Source: Saccharibacillus soli (GTDB taxonomy: Bacteria; Bacillota; Bacilli; Paenibacillales; Paenibacillaceae). Taken from it: 64,000 nucleotides of DNA. The notes beneath the pieces are model-generated. The model worked only from the letters and a program-made list of their open reading frames with translations, was not told the DNA's origin and made no database searches. Both the position numbers and the translations under genes were made by a program. The stretch spans positions 248,001-312,000 of the forward strand of contig NIOB01000004.1 in assembly GCA_002189105.1 (NCBI GenBank), read 5' to 3'. The stretch's first letter is position 1. Each line of letters begins with the position of its first letter. Shown one piece after another: positions 36,468 through 45,438 of this stretch.

Positions 36468-37115
36468 ATGAAAGGGAAGATCGAGCATTATTGGAATGAA
36501 GCGTATGGGAATCCGAATTATCACCCGGATCATGACGGTTGGCTGGTTCCTTATCTGCCTCTGCTGCGTCCTGACGGCGGCCGGATCGTGGATCTGGGCT
36601 GTGGGTTGGGACACAATGCCCGGATGCTGAATGCGGCCGGGTTCACCGTCTCTGCATGCGATTTATCCGTGCAGGCCATCGAGCGGCTGAGAAGCGAAGA
36701 ACCCGGCATTGACGTCTTCCCTCTCGATATGACGCAGGGGCTTCCCTGGGAAGATGGCGCTGTGCAGGCGGTGGTCGCTGATCTTAGCCTGCATTATTTC
36801 CCGGAAAATATAACGCTTGCTGTCCTGTCAGACATTCGCCGGGTGCTTCAGGCTGATGGATTGCTGCTCTGCCGCTTAAATGCAACAGGTGAACTGGCGG
36901 ACAAACCCGATGCCATACCGGTAGAAGGCGATGCTCATTTGTATGAGGACGAAGGCATTTTACGCCGCTTTTTCGATGAAGGCGAGATCGCCCGCTTTTT
37001 CCCGGTGCAAAATTGGGAGATCCTCACATGCCGGGAAGCCCAGAGCGGTCGATATGGAAAGGTTAAGTATCTGTGGGAGCTGGCGATTAAAACCAATGTA
37101 TCCACAAAAGACTGA
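36468..37115 (+). CDS. Class I SAM-dependent methyltransferase
   Basis: The 215-residue protein has motif I IVDLGCGLGHNARML, acidic strand end (SACDLS), then FPLDMTQGLPWEDGAVQAVVADLSLHYF and LQADGLLLCRLNA. It starts with HYWNEAYGNPNYHPDHDGWL, as in TehB-like and rebeccamycin-type methyltransferases. The open frame begins at 36363, but the ATG at 36468 has GGGAAG just before it and starts the fold properly. The following membrane-protein gene starts 34 bases after its stop, so they may be cotranscribed. Substrate unknown. Confidence 0.78.
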   Translation: MKGKIEHYWNEAYGNPNYHPDHDGWLVPYLPLLRPDGGRIVDLGCGLGHNARMLNAAGFTVSACDLSVQAIERLRSEEPGIDVFPLDMTQGLPWEDGAVQAVVADLSLHYFPENITLAVLSDIRRVLQADGLLLCRLNATGELADKPDAIPVEGDAHLYEDEGILRRFFDEGEIARFFPVQNWEILTCREAQSGRYGKVKYLWELAIKTNVSTKD

Positions 37116-37149
37116 TCTGGAAAACATCAAACAGAGGAGCATATAAGAA

Positions 37150-37893
37150 ATGGATAACCGTTATAACGACAGTGGCGTGGACAGGATTCGTTCGACTTCC
37201 CCGGCAGTTCCGAGATATTGGGATTTCCTCAAATATCACCTGCTGCTCTTTCTGCTGCCATGGGCTATTGCCATCATTCCGCTGCTCGGACAGATTCGTT
37301 CTCTTGCGCGGGCTACCGATTATGGATATGGCATCTTTTGGGGGGATGGCTGGGCGTATTTTTCGGATGACGAAGCGCTGACCGTGATCGGCATCATCTT
37401 GCGATTGCTGGGCTCGTTTGCCGTGGTAGGTCTGATTATTGCGATACTGTCTGCGGGTCTGCGCTTTCTTCCTACCCTGGCGAGGAGCGGAAGATTGCGT
37501 CTGGGGCAGGTCGTGAAGACGGGTCTGCGCTACTTTTTTCCGACTTTCTTTGCGATGATCCTGGTGGGGCTTATCGTTGGCATTGTCAATACGCTGCTTT
37601 CCTTCATTCCGTTCCTCGGATTTGTAGCGACACTTGCCGCAGCCTATGTGAACGCTCTGGCGAGTATCTACTATGATTATTGGTTCTCCTATAACGAAGC
37701 CGCAGGGCGTCCGGTGTACAGCGGACCCATTGATCGTCTTCGCGCACTATACAGCCGGGATGGTGAGTTCTTCTTCTATGCCTTCCTGCTGGCGCTGTCT
37801 TATCTGGTGTTGGCTTCAAGCTTCGTCAAGCCTTATATTCAGATGAAAATGACGCAAAAAATGGGCATGGTTGACTACTCGCGCAGCTGGTAA
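37150..37893 (+). CDS. Hypothetical polytopic membrane protein, 247 residues
   Basis: About five or six hydrophobic segments occur (~30-50, ~82-105, ~135-160, ~163-180 and ~205-225). The cytoplasmic N-terminus is ~25 residues, and a polar loop after the first segment has aromatic residues (GIFWGDGWAYF). No transporter motif is visible and I cannot assign a family. GAGGAGC precedes the ATG. A terminator follows, closing the methyltransferase-membrane protein unit. Confidence 0.65.
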   Translation: MDNRYNDSGVDRIRSTSPAVPRYWDFLKYHLLLFLLPWAIAIIPLLGQIRSLARATDYGYGIFWGDGWAYFSDDEALTVIGIILRLLGSFAVVGLIIAILSAGLRFLPTLARSGRLRLGQVVKTGLRYFFPTFFAMILVGLIVGIVNTLLSFIPFLGFVATLAAAYVNALASIYYDYWFSYNEAAGRPVYSGPIDRLRALYSRDGEFFFYAFLLALSYLVLASSFVKPYIQMKMTQKMGMVDYSRSW

Positions 37894-37926
37894 GACAGCC
37901 AACCCAGTCGGGATACGCCAAAACGG

Positions 37927-37957
37927 ACTCTTCGGAAATTTTCCGGAGAGTTTTTTT
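37927..37957 (+). terminator. Rho-independent terminator
   Basis: ACTCTTCGG (37927-37935) pairs with CCGGAGAGT and is followed by seven T. Confidence 0.85.
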
Positions 37958-38173
37958 GCGTTGGTTTTTTCGACAGGCGAAAAGAGGCGGAGGCCGCGTG
38001 TGGTGCGGGGCGTGCGAATGATCGCGGAGAAGGGGATAAGAAAGGCGCAGCGGATGGCGGGTGATTAGAATCGTTTTCGGCTAATGGGTCGATCGGAATG
38101 GGCTGGAGGTGAACGGAAACTTTATGATACGATGTTGGAAACGTTACCAAGCAGACATAGAGGGGGCAAGAGC

Positions 38174-39799
38174 ATGGAGCAGATCTGCCGGATTCTGATC
38201 GTGGATGATGAGGTGCTCGTCCGACAGGGGATTAAGCATTATCTCGATTGGGAAAAATACGGCTTCCGAATCGTAGGCGAAGCCTCGAACGGGCGAGAGG
38301 GACTGGAGGCCATCGAACGTCTTCGTCCTCATATTGTGCTCACGGACATCGTGATGCCGGTGATGGAAGGCGAGGAATTCACACGCCTGATTAAAAAGCG
38401 GTATCCTGCGATCGAAGTGATCGTTCTTAGCAGCTACGGCGAGTTCGATTATGTGCGTTCGACGTTCCAGAGCGGCGTCGCTGATTATATCTTGAAGCCC
38501 AAGCTGGAGACGCAGGAGCTGCTGCGCGTGCTCCAGAACACGGCCAAGCGGATACCCGGAATCCGCTATACGGGAGAAGGCAGCGGCGAAGCTCCCGACG
38601 CCGAAGCGCTGCTTGAGAAGCTGGCGTCGGGCTATGACGCCGGCGAGACCGCTCCGCCTGACGTACTGGCGGAGCGCTTTCCGCACGACGAGTTCGTGCT
38701 GATCGGCCGCTTGGCTCCGGCCGGTCGCTCCGGCGGCGAGGCACGCGCCGCCGAACCCCCGCAGCCGCTGATCGAGCGGCTGCACCAGGCGCTTGCGCCC
38801 GGTGCCATGGGCGAAGCCGCCCTGGGCGCGGCGCGCGCTTACGGGCTGCCGACCGCGGCCTCCGGCGCCGCGGTCGGCAGCGAAGCTGCGCTTGTCGGCC
38901 TCGAAGCCGGCCGACGCGCAGCCCTGGTCGCCGCGCTGCGCAGCCGCACGGCTGAACGTCTGCCCGGCACTGACTCGCCGGACAGTCCCGCTCCGTTCTG
39001 GGCGGTCAGCGACGCCTTCACGTCGCTGACGGAATTCGGCTCTGCGTACCGGGAGCTGCGCGAGCTGCTGGATTACCGGTTCTATTTCCCGGATCGGGTC
39101 GTGATGCTGCGCGAGGAGCTGCCTGTACTCGGGGAGAGTCTGCCGGCTTTTGACCTGCGACGATTTACCGAAGAGATTAAGCGGGAGCATTTTGAGGACG
39201 CGTTCCGTGAGCTGCGCCAATACGCAGCGCGGATGGCGGACGATTATCGTTCGACGAAGGTGGGGCTCAAGTCGTTTCTGGGCAACATCATCTTCAACCT
39301 TATTACGCTGCTGGGCAATATGGAGTATGAGGCCTCCGATCTGGACGAGGCCAAATATGGATTTTTCCGCGACATTGAGGAAGCCGCCGATGCTCCTACT
39401 GCCATTGCCCTGCTGGAGAGATTCTTGCAGCAGGCGGAAGACAAGATTGCCGAGCATACGGTTCAGCCGGGCGATCCCAATATGAAGAAGCTGCTCGCTT
39501 ATATCGAGGAGCATTATGCGGAGCCGCTCAGTCTGACAGGGCTGGGGCGTCATTTTCATTTCAATCCGTCGTATCTGTCCAGCTACTTCGCTGCGCATAA
39601 CAAGGAAGGGTTTAGCGAATATCTGAACCGAATCCGCGTGACCAAAGCCGAAGAACTGCTCCGAGCGGGCGAACTCAGCATCTCAGAGATCAGCGGCCTT
39701 GTCGGTTATTCCGATCCTGGCTATTTCACCAAAGTATTCCGCAAACAGACCGGGTTCTCGCCAAGCCAATACCGCAGGCAGCATCCGGCTGGGAAATAA
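38174..39799 (+). CDS. YesN-type response regulator with AraC DNA-binding domain
   Basis: The 541-residue regulator has a receiver domain at residues ~4-120 (ILIVDDE; phospho-acceptor Asp58 in VLTDIVMP; LSSYGEFDYV; KPK at the end). A middle region (~135-330) is very rich in Ala, Gly and Arg. A C-terminal AraC double helix-turn-helix (~440-541) reads LTGLGRHFHFNPSYLSSYF and then ISEISGLVGYSDPGYFTKVFRKQTG. AGAGGGGG precedes the ATG at 38174. It lies 12 bases before the kinase gene. Together they should sense a sugar outside the cell and switch on the ABC importer downstream. The DNA for residues ~135-320 is far richer in GC than its surroundings. Confidence 0.92.
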   Translation: MEQICRILIVDDEVLVRQGIKHYLDWEKYGFRIVGEASNGREGLEAIERLRPHIVLTDIVMPVMEGEEFTRLIKKRYPAIEVIVLSSYGEFDYVRSTFQSGVADYILKPKLETQELLRVLQNTAKRIPGIRYTGEGSGEAPDAEALLEKLASGYDAGETAPPDVLAERFPHDEFVLIGRLAPAGRSGGEARAAEPPQPLIERLHQALAPGAMGEAALGAARAYGLPTAASGAAVGSEAALVGLEAGRRAALVAALRSRTAERLPGTDSPDSPAPFWAVSDAFTSLTEFGSAYRELRELLDYRFYFPDRVVMLREELPVLGESLPAFDLRRFTEEIKREHFEDAFRELRQYAARMADDYRSTKVGLKSFLGNIIFNLITLLGNMEYEASDLDEAKYGFFRDIEEAADAPTAIALLERFLQQAEDKIAEHTVQPGDPNMKKLLAYIEEHYAEPLSLTGLGRHFHFNPSYLSSYFAAHNKEGFSEYLNRIRVTKAEELLRAGELSISEISGLVGYSDPGYFTKVFRKQTGFSPSQYRRQHPAGK

Positions 39800-39811
39800 G
39801 GAGGTTCAGGC

Positions 39812-41614
39812 ATGAGAACATACTGGCGCCGATTCCATGCACAGCGGCTGTTCGTGAAGCTGTTCCTGGTCATGGTCGTCAGCACGGTGACCGTCTGCAT
39901 TGTCACGTCGCTGGTCACCATCCGCATGTCCGAACGTTTATTCACGGAGACGTTCGGAATTACCAATTCCAAAGTCTTGAACCAGATTCGTACCGGCATG
40001 GAGTCCTTTAACGATTCGGTGGTGAACGCCGCTTCCTACGCCGCCATGAACGGTACGATCAAGGCCTACCTCAGCGGCGGCGAGTCCGATTCGACGCGCG
40101 CCGCGGGCACGTATTTCGGCATGAACCAGCAGATGCGGCGGGTCAAATCGAACGTCGACGCTTATAACTTGTCCGTTACGGCGGCCGGCGTCAACGGACG
40201 CAGCTATTCGACGGACCGCAATTACTGGCCGATGTCCGAATCGCGCCTGTTGGATCATCCGCTGTCGGTACGCACCGAAGCGGAACCCAAACGCCTGCTG
40301 TACCAATTCGACGAAGAACGGGACGAGCACGGTCATTTCGTCCCTTATATCGTCGCGTCCAAAGCTCTCCTGGAACGGACGACCGGCTTCATCTACGGCG
40401 ATCTGTATATCTCGATCCGCGAAGATGAATTCCGGCGATTCTATGGCAATTTTACCAGCGCGGGCAATGACGTCATCATTCTCGATCATACCGGACGAAT
40501 CGTCTCCAGCAACCGAACAGAGTTGATTGGCCGGGTATCCAAGCAGATGCTGGACTATTCCAAGCCATCCGCCGAAGGGGAAGAAGTCGTCCGCCGCAAT
40601 GTCGAGCTGTTTGACCGGAGTTCGATCTTGCTGTCCAGCTATATTCCCGAATATGACTTTTACCTGGTGAATCTGATTGACCGTGATTATGCAGCGGGCA
40701 AGGTGGTCAATCTGCGCGATCTGACTGTGGTAGGCGGACTGATTGCCGGAGCCGCGCTGCTGCTTGTTTTTGTCATCACCCGCAGACAGACCCGTTCGCT
40801 CACCATGCTGGTTCGCCAGATGTCCACGGTCACGGAGAAAAACTTCGACAACTACGTTCGCGTCACCGAGTCGGCTGGCTACGAAGTCAAGGAACTCAGC
40901 CGCGCCTATAATTACATGCTCGATGAGCTGAACGATTATATCAAGCGGCTGCTGGAGACGCAGAAGGAGCGGCGAAATGCCGAGCTTGCTGCCTTGCAGC
41001 GGCAGATCAATCCGCATTTTCTGTATAATACGCTGGCATCCATCAAGATCCTGGTGCAAAAAGGTGACAAGGAAGCCGCAGCCGAGACGATCAACGCGCT
41101 GATTTCCCTGCTCCAAAATACAATCAGCAACGTCAGCGAGACGGTAACGATTGAGCAGGAGCTGGAGAACATGCGTAACTATGTGTTTATTAATCATGCC
41201 CGCTACGGCGACCGGATTCGGGTGAATGTATTTGCCGCGCCGGACTGCATGAACTACCGCGTGCCCAAGCTGATTATTCAGCCGTTTATCGAGAATGCCT
41301 TTTTCCACGCGTTTATCGAAAAGCAAAACGGGATGATCTATGTGCTGGTGTCGCAATCCGACGGAAAGCTGGTCTGTGAGGTCAGCGACAATGGGGACGG
41401 GATGGACGGCGCGGAAGAATGGAGTCATGCCGAAGGCGCCGCGCTGCCAAACTCCAAAAGCAAACGTCAGTTATTTACCGGCATTGGCGTACGCAATGTG
41501 CATAACCGGATTACGCTTCTCTATGGCGAAGAGTATGGAGTAGCGATTGAAAGCCGCAAGGGAGTAGGCACCAAGATTCGGATTACGCTGCCGCTGATGA
41601 TCGAAGAAATCTAG
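39812..41614 (+). CDS. YesM-type sensor histidine kinase
   Basis: The 600-residue kinase has two membrane segments (~12-36 and ~310-330) around a ~270-residue extracellular sensor, a HAMP region (RQTRSLTMLVRQMSTVTEKN), a His_kinase phospho-acceptor block (LQRQINPHFLYNTLASIK, His402) and a HATPase domain with N-box IQPFIENAFFHAF, G-box DNGDGMDG and GIGVRNVHNRITLLYG. It should phosphorylate Asp58 of the regulator made by the gene 12 bases upstream. AAGGAGG precedes the ATG. The solute-binding protein gene lies 236 bases downstream behind its own control region. Confidence 0.93.
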   Translation: MRTYWRRFHAQRLFVKLFLVMVVSTVTVCIVTSLVTIRMSERLFTETFGITNSKVLNQIRTGMESFNDSVVNAASYAAMNGTIKAYLSGGESDSTRAAGTYFGMNQQMRRVKSNVDAYNLSVTAAGVNGRSYSTDRNYWPMSESRLLDHPLSVRTEAEPKRLLYQFDEERDEHGHFVPYIVASKALLERTTGFIYGDLYISIREDEFRRFYGNFTSAGNDVIILDHTGRIVSSNRTELIGRVSKQMLDYSKPSAEGEEVVRRNVELFDRSSILLSSYIPEYDFYLVNLIDRDYAAGKVVNLRDLTVVGGLIAGAALLLVFVITRRQTRSLTMLVRQMSTVTEKNFDNYVRVTESAGYEVKELSRAYNYMLDELNDYIKRLLETQKERRNAELAALQRQINPHFLYNTLASIKILVQKGDKEAAAETINALISLLQNTISNVSETVTIEQELENMRNYVFINHARYGDRIRVNVFAAPDCMNYRVPKLIIQPFIENAFFHAFIEKQNGMIYVLVSQSDGKLVCEVSDNGDGMDGAEEWSHAEGAALPNSKSKRQLFTGIGVRNVHNRITLLYGEEYGVAIESRKGVGTKIRITLPLMIEEI

Positions 41615-41666
41615 GATACCCAGCAAGCAAAGCTTTAAATTTTACGAATATCCAAAATTATTCCCA

Positions 41667-41682
41667 ATGATAGCGTTATCAT
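41667..41682. promoter_or_regulatory. cre-like catabolite repression site (palindromic)
   Basis: The core TGATAGCGTTATCA at 41668-41681 is nearly palindromic around a central CG. The 16-mer fits the CcpA consensus I recall (WTGNAARCGNWWWCAW) at 15 of 16 positions. It lies 54 bases after the kinase stop and 170 before the solute-binding protein gene. Confidence 0.55.
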
Positions 41683-41768
41683 TTGTGCGAGACATAATGA
41701 TTTCCCCATTCCGCATAAAGATATTCCTAACTTCACCCGAATCGTAAATGCTAAGATAATTCACGTAA

Positions 41769-41782
41769 AGCAACCGCTTTCA
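41769..41782 (-). promoter_or_regulatory. Second cre-like site before the sugar importer
   Basis: Read on the minus strand the sequence is TGAAAGCGGTTGCT, close to the CcpA consensus with the central CG intact. It is 69 bases before the solute-binding protein start, so it could act as a roadblock or operator. Confidence 0.5.
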
Positions 41783-41850
41783 TGACGAATTTTCAAGGAT
41801 TTCGAGACTAAAGGGTGTCAGACCACCATCATTTAAGGGGAGATGAACAA

Positions 41851-43170
41851 ATGAAACGTTGGAAAAAGATCTTGCTGCCACTGGCGGCGTCCGCATTGAT
41901 GCTGTCGGCCTGCTCGGGCGGCGGTGGCGGCAGTACAACAGCAAGCGGCGGCGATAAAGCCGGCGGTAGCGCAGATAAAAAAGAAATTACAATCTGGGCA
42001 TGGGACCCGAACTTCAACATCGCGGCACTGAATCTGGCCAAAGAAAAATATGCCAAGACTCACCCGGACGTGAAGATCAACATCGTGGAAAATGCACAGG
42101 CTGACATCGTGCAGAAGCTGAACACCGGCCTGAACTCGGGTACGACAAAAGGACTGCCGAACGTCGTGCTGATCGAAGACTACCGTGCACAGAACTTCCT
42201 GCAAGCGTATCCGGACGCTTTCCGTGACATGTCCGACAAGATCAAAGGCGCTGACTTCGCGGATTACAAAGCAGGCCCAACAAGCTATGACGGCAAACAA
42301 TACGGTATTCCGTTCGACTCCGGCGTAACCGGCCTGTATGTCCGTACCGACTACCTGGAAAAAGCGGGCTACAAAGTATCCGACCTGGAGAACATCGACT
42401 GGGATCAATATATTGAAATTGGCAAAAAAGTCAAAGCCGCAACCGGCAAAGACATGCTGACTCAAGATCCGAACGACCTGGGTACACTCCGCGTCATGCT
42501 GCAATCGGCAGGCTCGTGGTACCTGAAGGAAGACGGCGTAACGCCAAACATCGCAGGCAACCCGGCGTTCAAAGAAGCGCTTGAACTGTACAAGAAGATG
42601 TTTGACTCGAACATCGTGAAGCTCAACTCCGACTGGAGCCAATTCGTAGCGGCGTTCAACAGTGGCGATGTTGCTTCCGTACCGACAGGCAACTGGATTA
42701 CACCTTCGGTCAAAGCTGAAGCTTCGCAATCCGGCAAATGGGCAGTGGTTCCGATTCCTCGCCTGAAGACGACAGCAGGTTCGGTCAACGCTTCCAACTC
42801 CGGCGGCAGCTCGTGGTATGTCATGAACGTGGATGGCAAAGACACAGCAGCTGACTTCATGGCTTCGACATTCGGCTCGGACAAAGATCTGTATCAAGAT
42901 ATGCTGGATAAGATCGGCATCATCGGTACCCTGAAATCCGCTTCCGAAGGTTCCGCTTATGACAAAGCCGACGAGTTCTTCGGCGGCGAAAAGATCTACG
43001 CAGACTTCGCAAAATGGACAACAGAAGTTCCAAAAGTCAACTACGGTCTGCATACGTACGCAATCGAAGACATCCTGTCCGCAGAAGTTCAGAACTACCT
43101 GAACGGCAGCAAAGACGTGGATACAGTCATGAACGATACGCAAGCTCAAGCTGAAGCACAGTTGAAATAA
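41851..43170 (+). CDS. Extracellular sugar-binding lipoprotein of an ABC importer
   Basis: The 439-residue family-1 solute-binding protein has a lipoprotein signal (KKILLPLAASALMLSAC, the Cys lipidated), a Gly/Ser linker, and then EITIWAWDPNFNIAALNLAKE, the start of the MalE-like fold. VLIEDYRAQNFL, YGIPFDSGVTGLYVRTDYLEKAGY and MLQSAGSWY follow as expected. It should capture a sugar or oligosaccharide outside the membrane for the two permeases downstream. AGGGGAG precedes the ATG at 41851. No ATPase is encoded; such importers borrow a shared MsmX-like ATPase. It is preceded by two cre-like sites and the YesM/YesN pair. Confidence 0.93.
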   Translation: MKRWKKILLPLAASALMLSACSGGGGGSTTASGGDKAGGSADKKEITIWAWDPNFNIAALNLAKEKYAKTHPDVKINIVENAQADIVQKLNTGLNSGTTKGLPNVVLIEDYRAQNFLQAYPDAFRDMSDKIKGADFADYKAGPTSYDGKQYGIPFDSGVTGLYVRTDYLEKAGYKVSDLENIDWDQYIEIGKKVKAATGKDMLTQDPNDLGTLRVMLQSAGSWYLKEDGVTPNIAGNPAFKEALELYKKMFDSNIVKLNSDWSQFVAAFNSGDVASVPTGNWITPSVKAEASQSGKWAVVPIPRLKTTAGSVNASNSGGSSWYVMNVDGKDTAADFMASTFGSDKDLYQDMLDKIGIIGTLKSASEGSAYDKADEFFGGEKIYADFAKWTTEVPKVNYGLHTYAIEDILSAEVQNYLNGSKDVDTVMNDTQAQAEAQLK

Positions 43171-43418
43171 GCACCATGATCTCCCGGCGGACTTCAGGTT
43201 TCCGTACCCACCTTTTAACGGGAACGAGGTTCGCCGGCCTCTTTTCACCTTGAATCGCAAGATGCAAGCGGGAAATCCCTGTCATGCGTTGTGCCTTCAA
43301 GCCGCCCAAGCGGTCTTGAATATACAACGCAGGCACGGGGCTTATTCCGGCCTACTTGGTCTGGTTTGATTTTAATGCTTTACCGCTAAAATACGTTAAT
43401 TCAGAGGAGGAATACCGG

Positions 43419-44348
43419 ATGAAGACCGCTAATTCTACAGCCGGATCGGGCAGCCAGACTTTCCGTTCGAGCCGCAGCCGCCGATTCCAATCGGGACTGG
43501 TCGGCTGGTTATTTATCGCAGTCGCGGTGCTGATGATTGCCGCTTTTTATTTCTATCCGATGATCCAGGCTCTGATTCTGTCCTTTAAGACTGGAACAGG
43601 CCTGAATCTCAAATTCAACGGTCTGGGTAACTATCAACGGTTGTTCACAGACAAGATTTTCTTGACAGCGGTAAGCAACACCTTTATCTATCTGCTGTTC
43701 CAAGTGCCGCTCATGATTATTCTGGCAATGTTCTTCTCGGTTCTGCTGAATGATCGCAACCTCAAATTCAAAGGGTTCTTCCGTACCGCGATTTTCCTGC
43801 CAGCGATCACTTCCCTGGTTGCCTACTCGATCGTCTTCAAATACCTGTTCGCACCGGACGGTCTGGTGAACGCGATGCTGATGAACATTCACATCATCAG
43901 TGCACCGATCCAATGGATCTCCGATCCGTTCTGGGCGAAAGTAACGATCATCATCGCCATTACTTGGCGTTGGACGGGTTACAACATGATCTTCTATCTG
44001 TCGGGTCTGCAAAATATCGACTCGTCGATCTATGAAGCAGCTCGCATCGACGGCGCTTCGGCTGTTCGTCAGTTCTTCAGCATCACAGTTCCGCTGCTCA
44101 AACCGATCATCCTGTTCACGTCGATTACTTCGACCATCGGTACGCTCCAGCTGTTCGATGAAGTTATGAACATCACCAAGGGTGGCCCGGGTAACGCAAC
44201 GACCACCATTTCGCAGTACATCTACAATCTGTCGTTCAAATATTCGGCGGACTTTGGTTATGCCGCAACGGTCTCGTATTCCATCGTGATTATGATTATT
44301 ATCTTGTCCTTCATCCAATTCAAAGTGGCAGGTGATCGAAATGCTTAA
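43419..44348 (+). CDS. ABC sugar transporter permease (MalF/UgpA-like)
   Basis: The 309-residue protein has six membrane segments and a cytoplasmic EAA loop, EAARIDGASAVRQFFSITVP, which contacts the ATPase. GAGGAGGA lies before the ATG at 43419; the longer frame from 43356 has no ribosome site. It follows the binding-protein gene after a 248-base gap, a spacing common in these operons, and overlaps the second permease gene by eight bases. Confidence 0.93.
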   Translation: MKTANSTAGSGSQTFRSSRSRRFQSGLVGWLFIAVAVLMIAAFYFYPMIQALILSFKTGTGLNLKFNGLGNYQRLFTDKIFLTAVSNTFIYLLFQVPLMIILAMFFSVLLNDRNLKFKGFFRTAIFLPAITSLVAYSIVFKYLFAPDGLVNAMLMNIHIISAPIQWISDPFWAKVTIIIAITWRWTGYNMIFYLSGLQNIDSSIYEAARIDGASAVRQFFSITVPLLKPIILFTSITSTIGTLQLFDEVMNITKGGPGNATTTISQYIYNLSFKYSADFGYAATVSYSIVIMIIILSFIQFKVAGDRNA

Positions 44349-45165
44349 AGCCAAAAGAGCCTCCATGTATCTGTTCCTGTCCCTCGCGGCGTTCGTCTCG
44401 ATCTTCCCGTTCTTCTGGATGATCGTCAGCTCGACGAACCTGTCGGTAGATGTCACCAAAGGCCGTCTCCTGCCAGGTTCGCACCTGCTGGACAATCTGC
44501 GGAATCTGACCGCAAGTGTAGACATCTGGAACGCCATGGGCAACTCAGCGAAGATCTCCATCACGACGACCATTCTGGCGATGCTGATCGCATCCCTGGC
44601 AGGTTACGGTTTTGAAGTGTACCGCAGCAAAGCCAAGGACGTTGTCTTCTCCATCCTGCTGCTGTCGATGATGATTCCATTCGCAGCCCTGATGGTTCCG
44701 CTGTATCGCATGTTCGGACAGATCACGAATTTCTTCCCGACTTTCGGAATCGACACGCCTTCGGCAGTGGTCATCCCGACCTTTACCACCGCGTTCCTGA
44801 TCTTCTTCTTCCGCCAGAGCACGAAGATGTTCCCGCGTGAGCTGCTGGAAGCAGGCCGCATGGACGGTCTGTCGGAACTGGGTCTATTCTTCCGCATCTA
44901 CATGCCGACGATGAAGACCACTTATGCGGCGGCAGCGATCATCACCTTCATGTCGAGCTGGAACAACTACATGTGGCCGCTCGTCATCCTGCAAACACCA
45001 GAGAACCAGACGATTCCGCTGCTGATCTCGAACCTCGGCTCCGGTTATTCGCCGGACTACGGCCTGATTATGATGGCGATCGTCATCTCGACCATTCCAA
45101 CCGCACTGGTATTCTTCCTGATGCAGAAGCACTTTGTAGCGGGTATGGTGGGGTCGGTGAAATAA
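44341..45165 (+). CDS. ABC sugar transporter permease (MalG/UgpE-like)
   Basis: The 274-residue permease has six membrane segments and the EAA loop EAGRMDGLSELGLFFRIYMP. It pairs with the MalF-like protein to form the channel. A GTG at 44332 is in frame, but the ATG at 44341 is better placed behind AGGTG. Its start lies inside the end of the upstream gene, so translation is coupled. No glycoside hydrolase or ATPase gene follows; a terminator closes the unit. Confidence 0.92.
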   Translation: MLKAKRASMYLFLSLAAFVSIFPFFWMIVSSTNLSVDVTKGRLLPGSHLLDNLRNLTASVDIWNAMGNSAKISITTTILAMLIASLAGYGFEVYRSKAKDVVFSILLLSMMIPFAALMVPLYRMFGQITNFFPTFGIDTPSAVVIPTFTTAFLIFFFRQSTKMFPRELLEAGRMDGLSELGLFFRIYMPTMKTTYAAAAIITFMSSWNNYMWPLVILQTPENQTIPLLISNLGSGYSPDYGLIMMAIVISTIPTALVFFLMQKHFVAGMVGSVK

Positions 45166-45232
45166 CGGATTGCGTTTTGGGAAAGTATGCGTAGGCTCAT
45201 CCGGCAGGCGCCTTCGTTTCCTTGTCCAGCCC

Positions 45233-45277
45233 AAAGCTCTTTTACCTTTAATTAAGGTGAAAGAGCTTTTTTTGATT
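45233..45277 (+). terminator. Terminator of the sugar importer operon
   Basis: AAAGCTCTTTTACCTT pairs with AAGGTGAAAGAGCTTT across a short AT-rich loop (one wobble), with a run of seven T. Confidence 0.88.
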
Positions 45278-45438
45278 AAAAAGTTTACGTATGTATTTAT
45301 TTGTAATTCTGATACAATCTGTGTATCAAAATTGAAACATGAGGATTCAAGAGGGAGGAGGTTTTCTTGCCTAATCATGGAGGCTACTTTGATAGAACCA
45401 AGTCAGTCATTTGAACTTTAAATAAAGGAGAGGTATAA

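Noticed and set aside
39938-41428. 496-codon minus-strand frame opposite the sensor kinase
   Set aside because: The kinase motifs are all on the plus strand; the antisense frame has no motif and an Arg/His/Gln-biased composition.
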